Positions 1-7,491 of a stretch of DNA of 35,347 nt are shown in pieces. This DNA is from a virus: positions 1 to 35,347 of IMG/VR virus record IMGVR_UViG_3300006810_000160; one strand, written 5' to 3'. The notes under the pieces were generated by a model, which saw only the letters and a list, made by a program, of their open reading frames with translations, ran no database searches and was not told the DNA's origin. The translations under genes and the position numbers were made by a program. Every line of letters begins with the position of its first letter. The first letter of the stretch is position 1.

Positions 1-112
1 CTCCTGATGCCATTTTTAAATTTTCATTCATCATTGACATCTCTTTATCAGAAGTTGCTCCTTTTCCTAAAAGAGTTTGCATCTGTTGCATTATTTCTTC
101 TTTACTAGCCAT
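1..112 (-). CDS. Small ORF after portal, cut by window start
   Basis: Starts at ATG 112 (minus), overlapping the portal stop by 8 bases in ATGGCTAG, and reads 37 codons to the window edge (begins MASKEEIMQQMQTLLG). It is Met/Lys/Glu-rich and probably helical. If the window is a circular map, the frame continues GTA CAA TGA from the right end, giving a 39-residue protein whose stop overlaps the ATG of the EF-hand gene at 35343. If the window is linear, this is the N-terminus of a longer protein, and a scaffolding protein would be expected here. Function unknown. Confidence 0.6.
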   Translation of the reverse strand, partial: MASKEEIMQQMQTLLGKGATSDKEMSMMNENLKMASG

Positions 113-2540
113 TTTTAATTATCTCCTGTTGCATTTTAATTTGATTTTTTTCTCGCTCTAGTTGTAGTTCTAATTCAAGTTTTTTAACTTTCGCTTCAAG
201 GTCTGCTGCAAGTTTTGCTTGTTCAATTTGCAGATCTTGCTTAGCTTCTGCTTCGTTGATTGCAAGTTTTTGTTGAGCTTTGGCTTGATCTGCTTGAATC
301 TGTGCTTGTGTCCTTGCTTGAAGTGCTTGTGCTTCAAGTGCTGCGAGTTGTTGTGCATATTGTAATGGATTCTGTTGTTGCTGCTGCTGTGCTAATGCAG
401 CCAATGGTTTAATTGCAGCCATCTGAGGAGATTGTGCTACAACCTCTGCTGCTCTCTGACTTATTTGCATGTCAAGTTCTGGACTTATATTCTCAAACTT
501 AAATTTAGGATCAAGCAGATTTGGCAATGGTGCTAATGAAACTCCTATACTTGCCTGCATTCTCTGGCGATATAATAATGCTATATGCTCAGCAACGTGT
601 GCAATTAATATTGGTTGCATAGCTTTTGCTCCAGGATTCCCTGCAAGCGATGGGTCTGAAAGAAACTGTAAATGAACTGCGATATGAGATTCATGATCCT
701 GCTCAGGAAAAGCTCTTATTGGTTTACCATACATCGTGCTAAGGTTTTCATCTATTGGATCGAGTCTTGCTGCTTCTTCTGGAGCTTTTAATATCTCATC
801 AACATTATTTATTCTTATAGCTTCATACATTCTTTTGTATGCTTCATATTGATCATGTAGCTGAGGTGCTGCTTGGCTCATCTGTAATATTGCCTGAGCT
901 TGTGCGATTCTTTGTGCAGTGCTAAATATGTTCGGATCACTAACAGGAATAATGTCTATACGATCATCAAAGTCTGCAGCATATATTATTCCTGTTGCAC
1001 CAGCCATAGAGAAATTACCAGACTCAGGTAAGTAAATTGCATTTAATTTTGATAATAATTTAAACTCTTGACCTTGTGAATAATGCAATCTTTTGTGTAT
1101 AGCTGAAAATGATTTACTGCCTTGTTCAATTAAAGCAACAGTTGAGCCGACAGGTGCATTTGGATTTGCATCTCCGACATTTAGATCTGCAGTGCTTGCG
1201 AATCTGCGACCAGCATCAGCTATCGCATTCATTAAATTAAACAATGTACCACTTGGCTCTTTAAATGGTAAAGGCATTATTGCTTTATTTACATCGTCAA
1301 CTGTGGCATCAAGATCAGCAAACTCTCCAGGATTGATTTGCATATCGCCACCTGTAACTCTGCCTTTTAATTTAAATCCACCTTGCATATTTGCAAATGC
1401 AGCGGAATCTAACAATGCTCTAAGAGATCCAGTTGCAGCTTTACCTAGTCCACCAATCATATGGAAAAGTCCAAAACCATAAAAGCCAGTTCCAGGAAGA
1501 AATTTATAACTTACAAACCAATCTCTTCTTTTTTGTTGCTCATCTTCTTGCATCCAGTTTCTGCGGATACTTACAATCTTTTCAGAATCATAGTCTATTG
1601 TAACAACATAAGGCAAGGCAACTGCATTCTCATCATCGTCATCTATGTTATCTATTCCTTCAAACGAATCATAAACATGCATCTCTAATAAAGTCATAAC
1701 CTCATCAGAAGAGTCGCCATAAGGATCAACACCTTCAATCTCACTGCCTATATCTCCAGATGGATCAATATCATCTGATGAATATTTACTTGGTAGATAC
1801 CAACCTGCTTTTACATATTTGTTAAAATCATTTCTTGGTATTCTGATCAGATGTGTATATCTTGATGATGTATATAAATCTTTGCTCTCTGGTGATACAA
1901 TAAAGTCTTCTGCTTTTACAAACTGCGAACACTGTCTGTCTAAGTTTGCATCCCACCATACCTTTTTAAAAGTATGCCCAACCAAAGGCAACTGAAATAA
2001 CATTTGATCCAGATCAGGGAAATACTCAGGCATCTCTTGAGTGATCTGATAATTCATATAGTCTTTGACTCTTCTGGCTTGCTCTTCTAGTTCTTCATTT
2101 GGCTCGCCAACAATAACTGTTTTAACTGGACCACCTGATGGATATAATTCTGCTATTGCTCTTGCATTAAATTGAGTTGCTGCTTCAGCAATCATAGGAT
2201 GAACAACTGTGCTCAGACCTCTTGTTGCTCTTTGATTCTCTTCCTCTTGCTGACCACCTTCAGGATCTAATGTTTCAAGACCTTGTTTATATCTATGTTC
2301 CCATTCAGATCTTGCTTCTTTATCAGACTCATAACTACTGATCAGAGAGCCTGACTTTTCATCCAGCTCGTTCTTGCTAACTGACTCTGCTAGGTTTTCA
2401 TCAAAAGCAGTTTTATCTTCTTCTACAATATCAAGACTAGGATCACCAATAAGAACTTCATCGTCATTTATCTTCTCTATTTGGAAGTCGTCAGCAGGCA
2501 TACTTTCTGCGAATGGAATAACTGTTGGGGATTTAGCCAT
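105..2540 (-). CDS. Portal protein, P22-type long portal
   Basis: Forms the dodecameric ring at the capsid vertex through which DNA is packaged and ejected. The protein is 811 residues, in the size range of P22-type portals (P22 about 725). It has an acidic N-terminus, the stretch HPMIAEAATQFNARAIAELY near residue 115, and a long alpha/beta core. The last ~120 residues are Gln/Ala/Lys-rich continuous helix with a QQQQQQ run, which I read as the extended C-terminal barrel seen in P22 portals. It follows TerL with an 8-base start/stop overlap and is preceded by AAGGA. The call rests on family resemblance, size and position beside TerL. No capsid gene follows it before the window edge. Confidence 0.88.
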   Translation of the reverse strand: MAKSPTVIPFAESMPADDFQIEKINDDEVLIGDPSLDIVEEDKTAFDENLAESVSKNELDEKSGSLISSYESDKEARSEWEHRYKQGLETLDPEGGQQEEENQRATRGLSTVVHPMIAEAATQFNARAIAELYPSGGPVKTVIVGEPNEELEEQARRVKDYMNYQITQEMPEYFPDLDQMLFQLPLVGHTFKKVWWDANLDRQCSQFVKAEDFIVSPESKDLYTSSRYTHLIRIPRNDFNKYVKAGWYLPSKYSSDDIDPSGDIGSEIEGVDPYGDSSDEVMTLLEMHVYDSFEGIDNIDDDDENAVALPYVVTIDYDSEKIVSIRRNWMQEDEQQKRRDWFVSYKFLPGTGFYGFGLFHMIGGLGKAATGSLRALLDSAAFANMQGGFKLKGRVTGGDMQINPGEFADLDATVDDVNKAIMPLPFKEPSGTLFNLMNAIADAGRRFASTADLNVGDANPNAPVGSTVALIEQGSKSFSAIHKRLHYSQGQEFKLLSKLNAIYLPESGNFSMAGATGIIYAADFDDRIDIIPVSDPNIFSTAQRIAQAQAILQMSQAAPQLHDQYEAYKRMYEAIRINNVDEILKAPEEAARLDPIDENLSTMYGKPIRAFPEQDHESHIAVHLQFLSDPSLAGNPGAKAMQPILIAHVAEHIALLYRQRMQASIGVSLAPLPNLLDPKFKFENISPELDMQISQRAAEVVAQSPQMAAIKPLAALAQQQQQQNPLQYAQQLAALEAQALQARTQAQIQADQAKAQQKLAINEAEAKQDLQIEQAKLAADLEAKVKKLELELQLEREKNQIKMQQEIIKNG

Positions 2541-4038
2541 AGAATGTCATCCTTTTTTGAGGTTGCTCATTATCTTCATCATAATCAGTTGAATGTGTTA
2601 TAAACCAACCTTTTCTTAATCTTAACCATGCTTGTGTACATGTGTCAACTATATCATCATTGTCGCCTGCAGGAAATGCTGCACATATATCTATTAAATT
2701 TTTAGCCCATTTTTTGTCAGAAGGAAAGTAAATTCTTCCATCTTCTAATAATGCACTGCTCGCGTGAGCTCTTGCTTCCTTGTCTCTATCAGGATTATAA
2801 GCCAAAACTGGTACACCTGCCATGCGCAAATCTTGTAGCAAACTTTGACCAGAAGCTTTCTTTTCTATCAGAACTGCATCTGGTTGCCAATCATCATAAG
2901 ACTCCTGAGCAAGTTTTCTTAATTGAGGATATGTAACTCTATCATACCACATCTCAATAACAATAGCATTTACCTGCCCATCTTCTCTAAAGACTCCCCA
3001 TGTTGTTCTAGCAGAATAAGAACTTTTTTCTTTTGTAGAAAATGCAGTATCGTAACTTTGTATTACATATTCAATATGTGGCAGTTCTTCTTTCTCCCAT
3101 GGCACCCACCATTTGGATTTTAATATCCCACCACCTTTGGGCATTGGTCTCTGCTGCAATTGACCTGCACTTGCGTATGTCCCAAGACTCGTTTCAAGAG
3201 TCTCAAGAGTTTTCTCGTCCACTCTCTCTGGCCACAACAACTCACCTTCTTTCGTTCGAGGATCCCCAAATCCGAGAGTAGATCTTGTTGGTGTTGGATG
3301 TCCGACTTCATATCTTGCAGGTAAACATAGATGATCCCAAGCATTGTATTCATTCCCTAATATGTGGCCAGTGAGATCGTTCTCATGAACTCTCTGCATT
3401 ATAATAATAAAGGCACCAGTCTTTGGATCATTCAATCTAGTCTGCATCGCTTGATCCCACCAGTCAAGAACACCTTGTCTAACTGTGGAAGATTCTGCTT
3501 CTCTTACATTGTGAGGATCATCAATAACTATTATATCACCACCTTCACCAGTCAATGCTCCATCTACAGATGTTGCGATTCTCTGACCAGTTTTATCATT
3601 CTCGAATCTTTGCTTTTGATTCTGATCAGATGTAAGATTATACATATCTCCAAAATAAGTTTTGTACCATTGACTGTCAATCAGTCTTCTGCACTTTACT
3701 GAATCCCTGATAGAAAGTGAACCAGCATAACTCGCAAACAAAAATCTTTTTTCTGGCTGGATGGTCCAAGTCCACGCAGGTAATGCAACAGCAACACTAA
3801 TTGATTTCATATGCCTAGGAGGAATATTTATTATCAATCTTTTTATCTTGCCTTCAACAACAGCTTGAAGATGTTCACTGACAGCATCTATATGCCAGTT
3901 GTCATAGAAGTCTCGTCCTGGCTCAATCGCTTGCCATGAATTTCGAGTAAACTCCTTCAGCGATCTCTTCATCTTCTCTGCTCTCACTTGCGTCAATGAC
4001 AGAGTGTTCAAGAACTCGCTCAATGGTGGTGAGGTCAT
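2533..4038 (-). CDS. Terminase large subunit (TerL)
   Basis: ATP-driven DNA packaging motor with a headful or site-specific nuclease. The ATPase half shows the variant Walker A IPPRHMKS, Walker B as GGDIIVIDDPHN, and NWHIDAVSEHL upstream. The RNase H-like nuclease half shows acidic residues in QSYDTAF, VLIEKKASG and DDIVDTCTQAW. About 501 residues, normal for the family. Start choice: ATG 4038 has AGGA about 9 bases upstream, but this makes the gene overlap the TerS-like gene by 116 bases. ATG 3972 (MKRSLKEFTRNSW) would reduce the overlap to 50 bases and fits the usual TerL N-terminus (helix, then W..IEPG). The function is secure; the start is not. Confidence 0.93.
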   Translation of the reverse strand: MTSPPLSEFLNTLSLTQVRAEKMKRSLKEFTRNSWQAIEPGRDFYDNWHIDAVSEHLQAVVEGKIKRLIINIPPRHMKSISVAVALPAWTWTIQPEKRFLFASYAGSLSIRDSVKCRRLIDSQWYKTYFGDMYNLTSDQNQKQRFENDKTGQRIATSVDGALTGEGGDIIVIDDPHNVREAESSTVRQGVLDWWDQAMQTRLNDPKTGAFIIIMQRVHENDLTGHILGNEYNAWDHLCLPARYEVGHPTPTRSTLGFGDPRTKEGELLWPERVDEKTLETLETSLGTYASAGQLQQRPMPKGGGILKSKWWVPWEKEELPHIEYVIQSYDTAFSTKEKSSYSARTTWGVFREDGQVNAIVIEMWYDRVTYPQLRKLAQESYDDWQPDAVLIEKKASGQSLLQDLRMAGVPVLAYNPDRDKEARAHASSALLEDGRIYFPSDKKWAKNLIDICAAFPAGDNDDIVDTCTQAWLRLRKGWFITHSTDYDEDNEQPQKRMTFYG

Positions 4039-4450
4039 TATCACTTATCCTAGTTATATCTATTATCTTTTTTTCTTCAACTTGTGCTTTGATCTCTACT
4101 GCTTTCAAATCAGGAACACATTTACCAAGTAAAGTTTTTGCAGCCATAACTCTTAATTCAGGATCTGCAGAAATCTTACCAACAGTTGATAACTCGCCAC
4201 CATCATCTGAATAAACAGGAAAGATCTCTTTGCCTTGCATAACTTGCGCAAGGAATCCAACAGGATCTGCTTGTCCCATTATCCAGTTAATAGTTGTATG
4301 GTGATTCCATTTATATGGTCTTTCTCTTGCTGGCTTCTGATACTTCATTGGCTCAACTGATTTAAATTTGCCATTAAATTTCTCAGGTTGTATTGGTGGT
4401 CCATCTTTAACAGGTCTCTGCACCTGCACTTTCTTATTCTTTGTAGCCAT
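3923..4450 (-). CDS. Putative terminase small subunit
   Basis: 175 residues with a basic, proline-rich N-terminus and a central WNHHTTINWIMGQADPVGFL segment. DPELRVMAAKTLLGKCVPDL is followed by a Lys/Glu-rich stretch, a pattern I associate with proteins encoded just before TerL that act as small terminases (DNA recognition at packaging start). The acidic C-terminus overlaps the TerL reading frame. It is the first gene after the terminator at 4520-4552 and has AAAGGAATAAAAC before its ATG. No helix-turn-helix can be assigned by eye, so the name rests on position and this motif. Confidence 0.6.
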   Translation of the reverse strand: MATKNKKVQVQRPVKDGPPIQPEKFNGKFKSVEPMKYQKPARERPYKWNHHTTINWIMGQADPVGFLAQVMQGKEIFPVYSDDGGELSTVGKISADPELRVMAAKTLLGKCVPDLKAVEIKAQVEEKKIIDITRISDNDLTTIERVLEHSVIDASESREDEEIAEGVYSKFMASD

Positions 4451-4519
4451 GTTTTATTCCTTTAAACCTTATTTCCAGTGGTAAACTGATAAACTAACTG
4501 TCACAATTATTACTCTTTT

Positions 4520-4552
4520 TTAGAAAAAAGAAAAGCCAGAATTTATCTGGCT
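4520..4552 (-). terminator. Intrinsic terminator before the terminase genes
   Basis: On the minus strand a 7-bp perfect stem (AGCCAGA / TCTGGCT, loop of 5) is followed by TTTCTTTTTTC. It lies between the coiled-coil gene at 4612 and the TerS-like gene and is oriented to stop leftward transcription from the early minus genes. Confidence 0.8.
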
Positions 4553-4611
4553 GATCTCAATAGGGGAGGAAACAATAGAAAGATATCCTTTTCTGATCAG
4601 AAAAGATAGTT

Positions 4612-4791
4612 TTAATTATCGTAATGTTGCATAAATTTTAATTTAGCAGAGACAACATGAACAATCCTCAACATATTTTTAACAGAAGATAATTTTGCTT
4701 CGGACTTCTCCTCTGATAATTGATCCCTTAATCTGATCAACTCTTTGTTAAGACCCTCCACTTCGTCTTTAATTTCTTTTATCAAAACCAT
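4612..4791 (-). CDS. Small coiled-coil protein, unknown function
   Basis: I place the start at ATG 4791 because GGAGG lies 9 bases upstream. A longer frame to ATG 4839 has no ribosome-binding site and would begin almost on the terminator at 4853. The 59-residue product (MVLIKEIKDEVEGLNKEL...) is a charged heptad-type helix over residues 5-40, with no membrane segment or catalytic motif. It lies alone between two intrinsic terminators (4853-4875 upstream, 4520-4552 downstream), an unusual arrangement that suggests read-through expression or a weak local promoter. Function not recognised. Confidence 0.6.
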   Translation of the reverse strand: MVLIKEIKDEVEGLNKELIRLRDQLSEEKSEAKLSSVKNMLRIVHVVSAKLKFMQHYDN

Positions 4792-4852
4792 TTGTGCAGT
4801 CCTCCGAATCATATAATTGTAATAGCTTTCTTGTATCATCTACTAACCATAT

Positions 4853-4875
4853 AAAAAAGGGGAGCCATGCTCCCC
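4853..4875 (-). terminator. Strong intrinsic terminator after 191-residue gene
   Basis: A perfect 7-bp GC-rich stem, GGGGAGC / GCTCCCC, with loop ATG on the minus strand, is followed directly by TTTTTT. It begins 6 bases past the stop of the gene at 4881-5456 and ends the unit driven by the promoter at 5636-5664. This is the clearest terminator in the window. Confidence 0.9.
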
Positions 4876-4880
4876 AGTTA

Positions 4881-5456
4881 TTAGAAATTATAATCATGAA
4901 ATTTTAAAGGTTGTTCTCTTAAATAATGCCTGCCCATAATTGATTTATAAGAACCATCTTTTTGTAATCTTGCTCTGACTGAATTATTTGAACTATTGGA
5001 ATTGTAATTATATTCTTGCTTATCTTGGTCTACACAGTGAGCAGAAAAACCTCCAGGAATAAATTCTTTTGGCTTTACAGTCTGAACTGTATCCATCTGC
5101 CTGACCTCAATAGTCTTTGGAGAAATAACTCTTACAATCTCGCAAGGTTGAATATCAGTATACATATGATTGTTACAATATTTATAGTCAACATCTGTCA
5201 CATCTGAATAAACAATCACCTCATATCCTCTATCAGTAAGATATTTAAAACAAGGTAAAGTTTCGAAATCAAAATTAGTTCTGAACTCTTCAGCTTCATC
5301 ATATGAATAGAAGCTCATAGCCATTGACTTAGAGGGATTGAAGTTATAACGTGTGCCATTATTAACTAGAAAATTATCAACAGCATAATTTGAAACTTCA
5401 TTTGTTTCTGTATTCTTAATCTCAATAGTAACAGTAATAAAATATTTTTTAAGCAT
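4881..5456 (-). CDS. Conserved phage protein, unknown function
   Basis: 191 residues. The N-terminal half is beta-rich (KKYFITVTIEIKNTETNE). The C-terminal half has SPKTIEVRQMDTVQTVKP, FIPGGFSAHCVDQDKQEY and ends LKFHDYNF. That C-terminal arrangement (TIEV, a PGGF.AH segment, an aromatic terminal tail) is one I have seen in unrelated phage proteins of unknown role. It is the second gene of a two-gene leftward unit. Its ATG lies within the end of the 52-residue gene (8-base overlap) and is preceded by GAGAAAGGAAAA. Its early-type promoter and terminator set it apart from the structural genes, so a host-interaction or regulatory role is plausible but unproven. Confidence 0.75.
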   Translation of the reverse strand: MLKKYFITVTIEIKNTETNEVSNYAVDNFLVNNGTRYNFNPSKSMAMSFYSYDEAEEFRTNFDFETLPCFKYLTDRGYEVIVYSDVTDVDYKYCNNHMYTDIQPCEIVRVISPKTIEVRQMDTVQTVKPKEFIPGGFSAHCVDQDKQEYNYNSNSSNNSVRARLQKDGSYKSIMGRHYLREQPLKFHDYNF

Positions 5457-5607
5457 TTGTTTTTTCCTTTCTCAATGTCTTAATTATTTTTAATGCCTTA
5501 GTTAAATTAACATTTGTTTCTTTGCTATACTCTTCAGAATCGTTGAAAACAATTTCTGCGTAATCATCTAGAAGATTATGAATTAATTTAAGTTCATCGC
5601 TTTTCAT
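5449..5607 (-). CDS. Small early protein (52 aa), unknown
   Basis: Reads MKSDELKLIHNLLDDYAEIV... to ...LRKEKTNA and stops at TAA 5449-5451. It is charged and predominantly helical, with no recognised motif. Its ATG is preceded by the phage's standard ribosome-binding element (TTGAGAAAGGAATAAAA) and, 29 bases further up, by a promoter of the shared class at 5636-5664. The stop overlaps the ATG of the 191-residue gene, so the two are translationally linked. Confidence 0.72.
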   Translation of the reverse strand: MKSDELKLIHNLLDDYAEIVFNDSEEYSKETNVNLTKALKIIKTLRKEKTNA

Positions 5608-5635
5608 TTTTATTCCTTTCTCAATTTATACAGAT

Positions 5636-5664
5636 ATCTTATCTTTTTTTTACAGGGAAGTAAA
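5636..5664 (-). promoter_or_regulatory. Leftward early promoter, shared class
   Basis: On the minus strand -35 TTTACT (5659-5664), 17-base A-rich spacer, -10 TAAGAT (5636-5641). The spacer, hexamers and following TTGAGAAAGGAA match the promoter before 21297 closely (AAGATAAGATA shared). Confidence 0.7.
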
Positions 5665-5721
5665 CAATATTCGTAAAAAAGATATTCAATGAAAACAACA
5701 ACTTAGAAAAATAGTTACCAG

Positions 5722-5768
5722 AGTCTGGGATACGTTTCCTTTAATCCATTAGATAGGAAACGCAGACT
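5722..5768. repeat. Nested inverted repeat in the divergent region
   Basis: Outer arms AGTCTG (5722-5727) and CAGACT (5763-5768) enclose inner perfect 8-bp arms CGTTTCCT (5733-5740) and AGGAAACG (5755-5762), with a 14-base loop and a one-sided 5-base bulge (GGATA). The right arm and its flank, CAGACTAACA, are repeated exactly at 8308-8317. Confidence 0.75.
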
Positions 5769-5851
5769 AACATCATGTTATAATTAAATAAAATCACTGA
5801 CGAAACCAACGTTCCCACAATTCTCTAAATTTCAAACAATAAATTTTTTTC

Positions 5852-5880
5852 TTTAATTTTCTTTCTATATAAGATATAAG
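5852..5880 (+). promoter_or_regulatory. Probable rightward promoter
   Basis: TTTAAT (5852-5857), 17 bases, TATAAG (5875-5880), 31 bases upstream of the first rightward gene. A good spacer and -10, weak -35. The region is very AT-rich, so chance matches are easy. Confidence 0.45.
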
Positions 5881-5911
5881 GTTAATAATATTTATTCAGA
5901 AAGGAAATGCA

Positions 5912-6097
5912 ATGACAACAAGCAAACATAATTATGTTGAAAGACAAAAGAATAGAGATCTGATTCAGATAAGTAATCCACAATTAATTAGTGATATTAA
6001 AACAATACAAAAAGTTATATATGATAAAACAGGATTTGATGTAAGTCTTCAAAATGTTGTAAGCCATTTAGTAAAAAAATATATGGAGGAAAAATAA
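5912..6097 (+). CDS. Small early protein (61 aa), unknown
   Basis: First gene of the rightward block, with CAGAAAGGAAATGCA before its ATG. The protein is Lys/Asn-rich, with ISNPQLISDIKTIQKVIYDK and a helical C-terminus (VSLQNVVSHLVKKYMEEK). The end resembles the helix pair of small ribbon-helix-helix proteins, but no beta strand motif is convincing. A regulator of the divergent region is a possibility only. It is followed directly by the next gene. Confidence 0.65.
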   Translation: MTTSKHNYVERQKNRDLIQISNPQLISDIKTIQKVIYDKTGFDVSLQNVVSHLVKKYMEEK

Positions 6098-6454
6098 ATG
6101 AAGATGCACAGATTAGAAAATTATGATGTTGATGGTTCACTGCGTGATTCTTGTGAGAGTACAAACATAAGAAATCTTATAAGCATTAGAGATTATATTC
6201 ATGAGAGCGATAATTACACTGGCGATATTAAATCTAAAATAATATTTAATGGCAATAGAGATTTATTAAAACAATTCAATTCAGTTGCAAATAAATACAT
6301 GCATAATAATAAATTGTATGAGTTTATATATCCAGATGGTGAAGTTGAATACATGATATTGACCAGAAAACAATATGTTGAAGAGTTAGCAAGATTAAAA
6401 GAAATACATGGCAAAAAATTAAAAACTATGGACATAGGGAAATATTTATCATAA
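6098..6454 (+). CDS. Hypothetical early protein (118 aa)
   Basis: The ATG immediately follows the previous stop, with GGAGGAAAAATAA upstream, so it is the second gene of a pair. The protein is mixed alpha/beta with IRNLISIRDYIHESDNY, KSKIIFNGNRDLLKQF and a C-terminal Lys-rich helix. No membrane segment, zinc site or enzyme motif is visible. Not recognised. Confidence 0.7.
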   Translation: MKMHRLENYDVDGSLRDSCESTNIRNLISIRDYIHESDNYTGDIKSKIIFNGNRDLLKQFNSVANKYMHNNKLYEFIYPDGEVEYMILTRKQYVEELARLKEIHGKKLKTMDIGKYLS

Positions 6455-6463
6455 CAACAGTAT

Positions 6464-6493
6464 TTGATAAATTCTTCTTTTAATTACTATAAT
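6464..6493 (+). promoter_or_regulatory. Sigma-70-like promoter before 6535
   Basis: TTGATA (6464-6469), 18-base spacer, perfect TATAAT (6488-6493), about 40 bases upstream of a ribosome-binding site GAGAAAGGA. It differs from the TTTACT class and lies just past the stop of the preceding gene. Confidence 0.6.
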
Positions 6494-6534
6494 AATAAGA
6501 CATAATAATAAAAATACTGAGAAAGGACTTTAGA

Positions 6535-6918
6535 ATGTCAAAAGTTTATGTGGTCAATCGACCAATAAAAAATAAGTTTGGATGGGTTCCAGATCTTACT
6601 GATGCTGCAAGATATGGAGCATTAGAAGTAATATTTGAAGCTAATGATAAGCCACAGTTTCTTCCTGGACCATCTATATATAAAGCAAGACAAATAATGA
6701 AAGATTTCTGTCCAGAGGATTATTTACTTTGGCCAGGAGGTGGAGATCCTATCGCTGTTATGATATGTTGTATGATAGCTGGCGAAAAAGCATCCACAGT
6801 AAGAGTGCTCCGATGGGAGCGAAATATGGAAGAGGGCGAAAGGGATAGACGCAAAGGATGGTACATGCCAGTCGCTCTTGAATTAAGAAAGGAAAAAGAT
6901 GAGTATAAATCTGCTTGA
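6535..6918 (+). CDS. Conserved hypothetical protein (127 aa)
   Basis: Begins MSKVYVVNRPIKNKFGWVPD. It contains LPGPSIYKARQIMKDFCPEDYLLWPGGGDP and VRVLRWERNMEEGERDRRKGWY. The WPGGGDPIAVMICCMIAG segment looks like a buried loop-helix, and the C-terminus is charged. Preceded by GAGAAAGGACTTTAGA and a good promoter. It heads a unit with the coiled-coil protein and the SSB-like protein, so a role in replication or replisome setup is inferred from context. No domain recognised. Confidence 0.75.
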   Translation: MSKVYVVNRPIKNKFGWVPDLTDAARYGALEVIFEANDKPQFLPGPSIYKARQIMKDFCPEDYLLWPGGGDPIAVMICCMIAGEKASTVRVLRWERNMEEGERDRRKGWYMPVALELRKEKDEYKSA

Positions 6919-7486
6919 CGATGTAGCACCTGCATCAAATGAACTAGGTGCAATCGCTGATATGGCACAACAAATGTTTGATCTTGAAGAAGAGATTTCA
7001 ATAATTGAATTGTCATTGAAGCACAAAAAGCAGGATCTCAATAAGTTGGCTAATCAAGACTTGCCTGATCTAATGCAAGAATTGAACATGAAAGACTTTA
7101 CTCTTAACAATGGTGCTAAGGTTAAAGTTGAAGATGTTGTTTCAGCTTCTGTCCCATCACAAAGCTCTATTATAAGAGCCAAAGGCGATGACAAGGCAGA
7201 ACTTGAAATTAGGCAACAGCAGTGTTTTGAATGGTTGCGTACTAATGGTGGTGCGGAATTAATTAAGAGCAATGTTGAGGTTCAATTTGGTCGTGATGAA
7301 GATGCTTTGTGCAATGAGTTCACTCAAGAACTTAAAAACAGATCACTTCATTACAAACGTGCAATAGGTGTTCACCCAGCAACTATTAATTCTTTTATTA
7401 AAGAAAAAATAGATAATGGACAGAACATCCCTCGCGATCTTTTTAAAATTTATGAAGGTCGCAGAGCCAAGATTAGGAAAGGATAA
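6899..7486 (+). CDS. Coiled-coil protein next to SSB, unknown
   Basis: 195 residues. ATG 6899 overlaps the previous gene by 20 bases and is preceded by AAGAAAGGAAAAAG. Residues ~25-50 form a coiled coil (FDLEEEISIIELSLKHKKQD), followed by a beta-type segment (FTLNNGAKVKVEDVVSASVP). A C-terminal alpha-rich domain contains FEWLRTNGGAELIKSNVEV and YKRAIGVHPATINSFIKEK. The architecture (helical hairpin plus 'NGxKVKVEDV' strand) recurs in marine phage proteins beside ssDNA-binding proteins, from memory. Its location directly before the SSB-like gene suggests a replication or recombination partner. Confidence 0.72.
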   Translation: MSINLLDDVAPASNELGAIADMAQQMFDLEEEISIIELSLKHKKQDLNKLANQDLPDLMQELNMKDFTLNNGAKVKVEDVVSASVPSQSSIIRAKGDDKAELEIRQQQCFEWLRTNGGAELIKSNVEVQFGRDEDALCNEFTQELKNRSLHYKRAIGVHPATINSFIKEKIDNGQNIPRDLFKIYEGRRAKIRKG

Positions 7487-7491
7487 ATATC

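Larger units (their letters stand above)
5608..5911. other. Divergent intergenic control region
   Basis: The only gene-free stretch of about 300 bases. It separates the leftward and rightward blocks. It holds the leftward promoter at 5636-5664, a nested inverted repeat at 5722-5768, a probable rightward promoter at 5852-5880 and the ribosome-binding element before 5912. The long AT-rich tract and inverted repeat would suit a regulator site or origin, but nothing shows which. Confidence 0.7.

Noticed and set aside
5796-5806. CTGACGAAAC resembling a hammerhead ribozyme core
   Set aside because: The CUGANGA and GAAA elements are fused with no stem II between them and no surrounding stems I/III.
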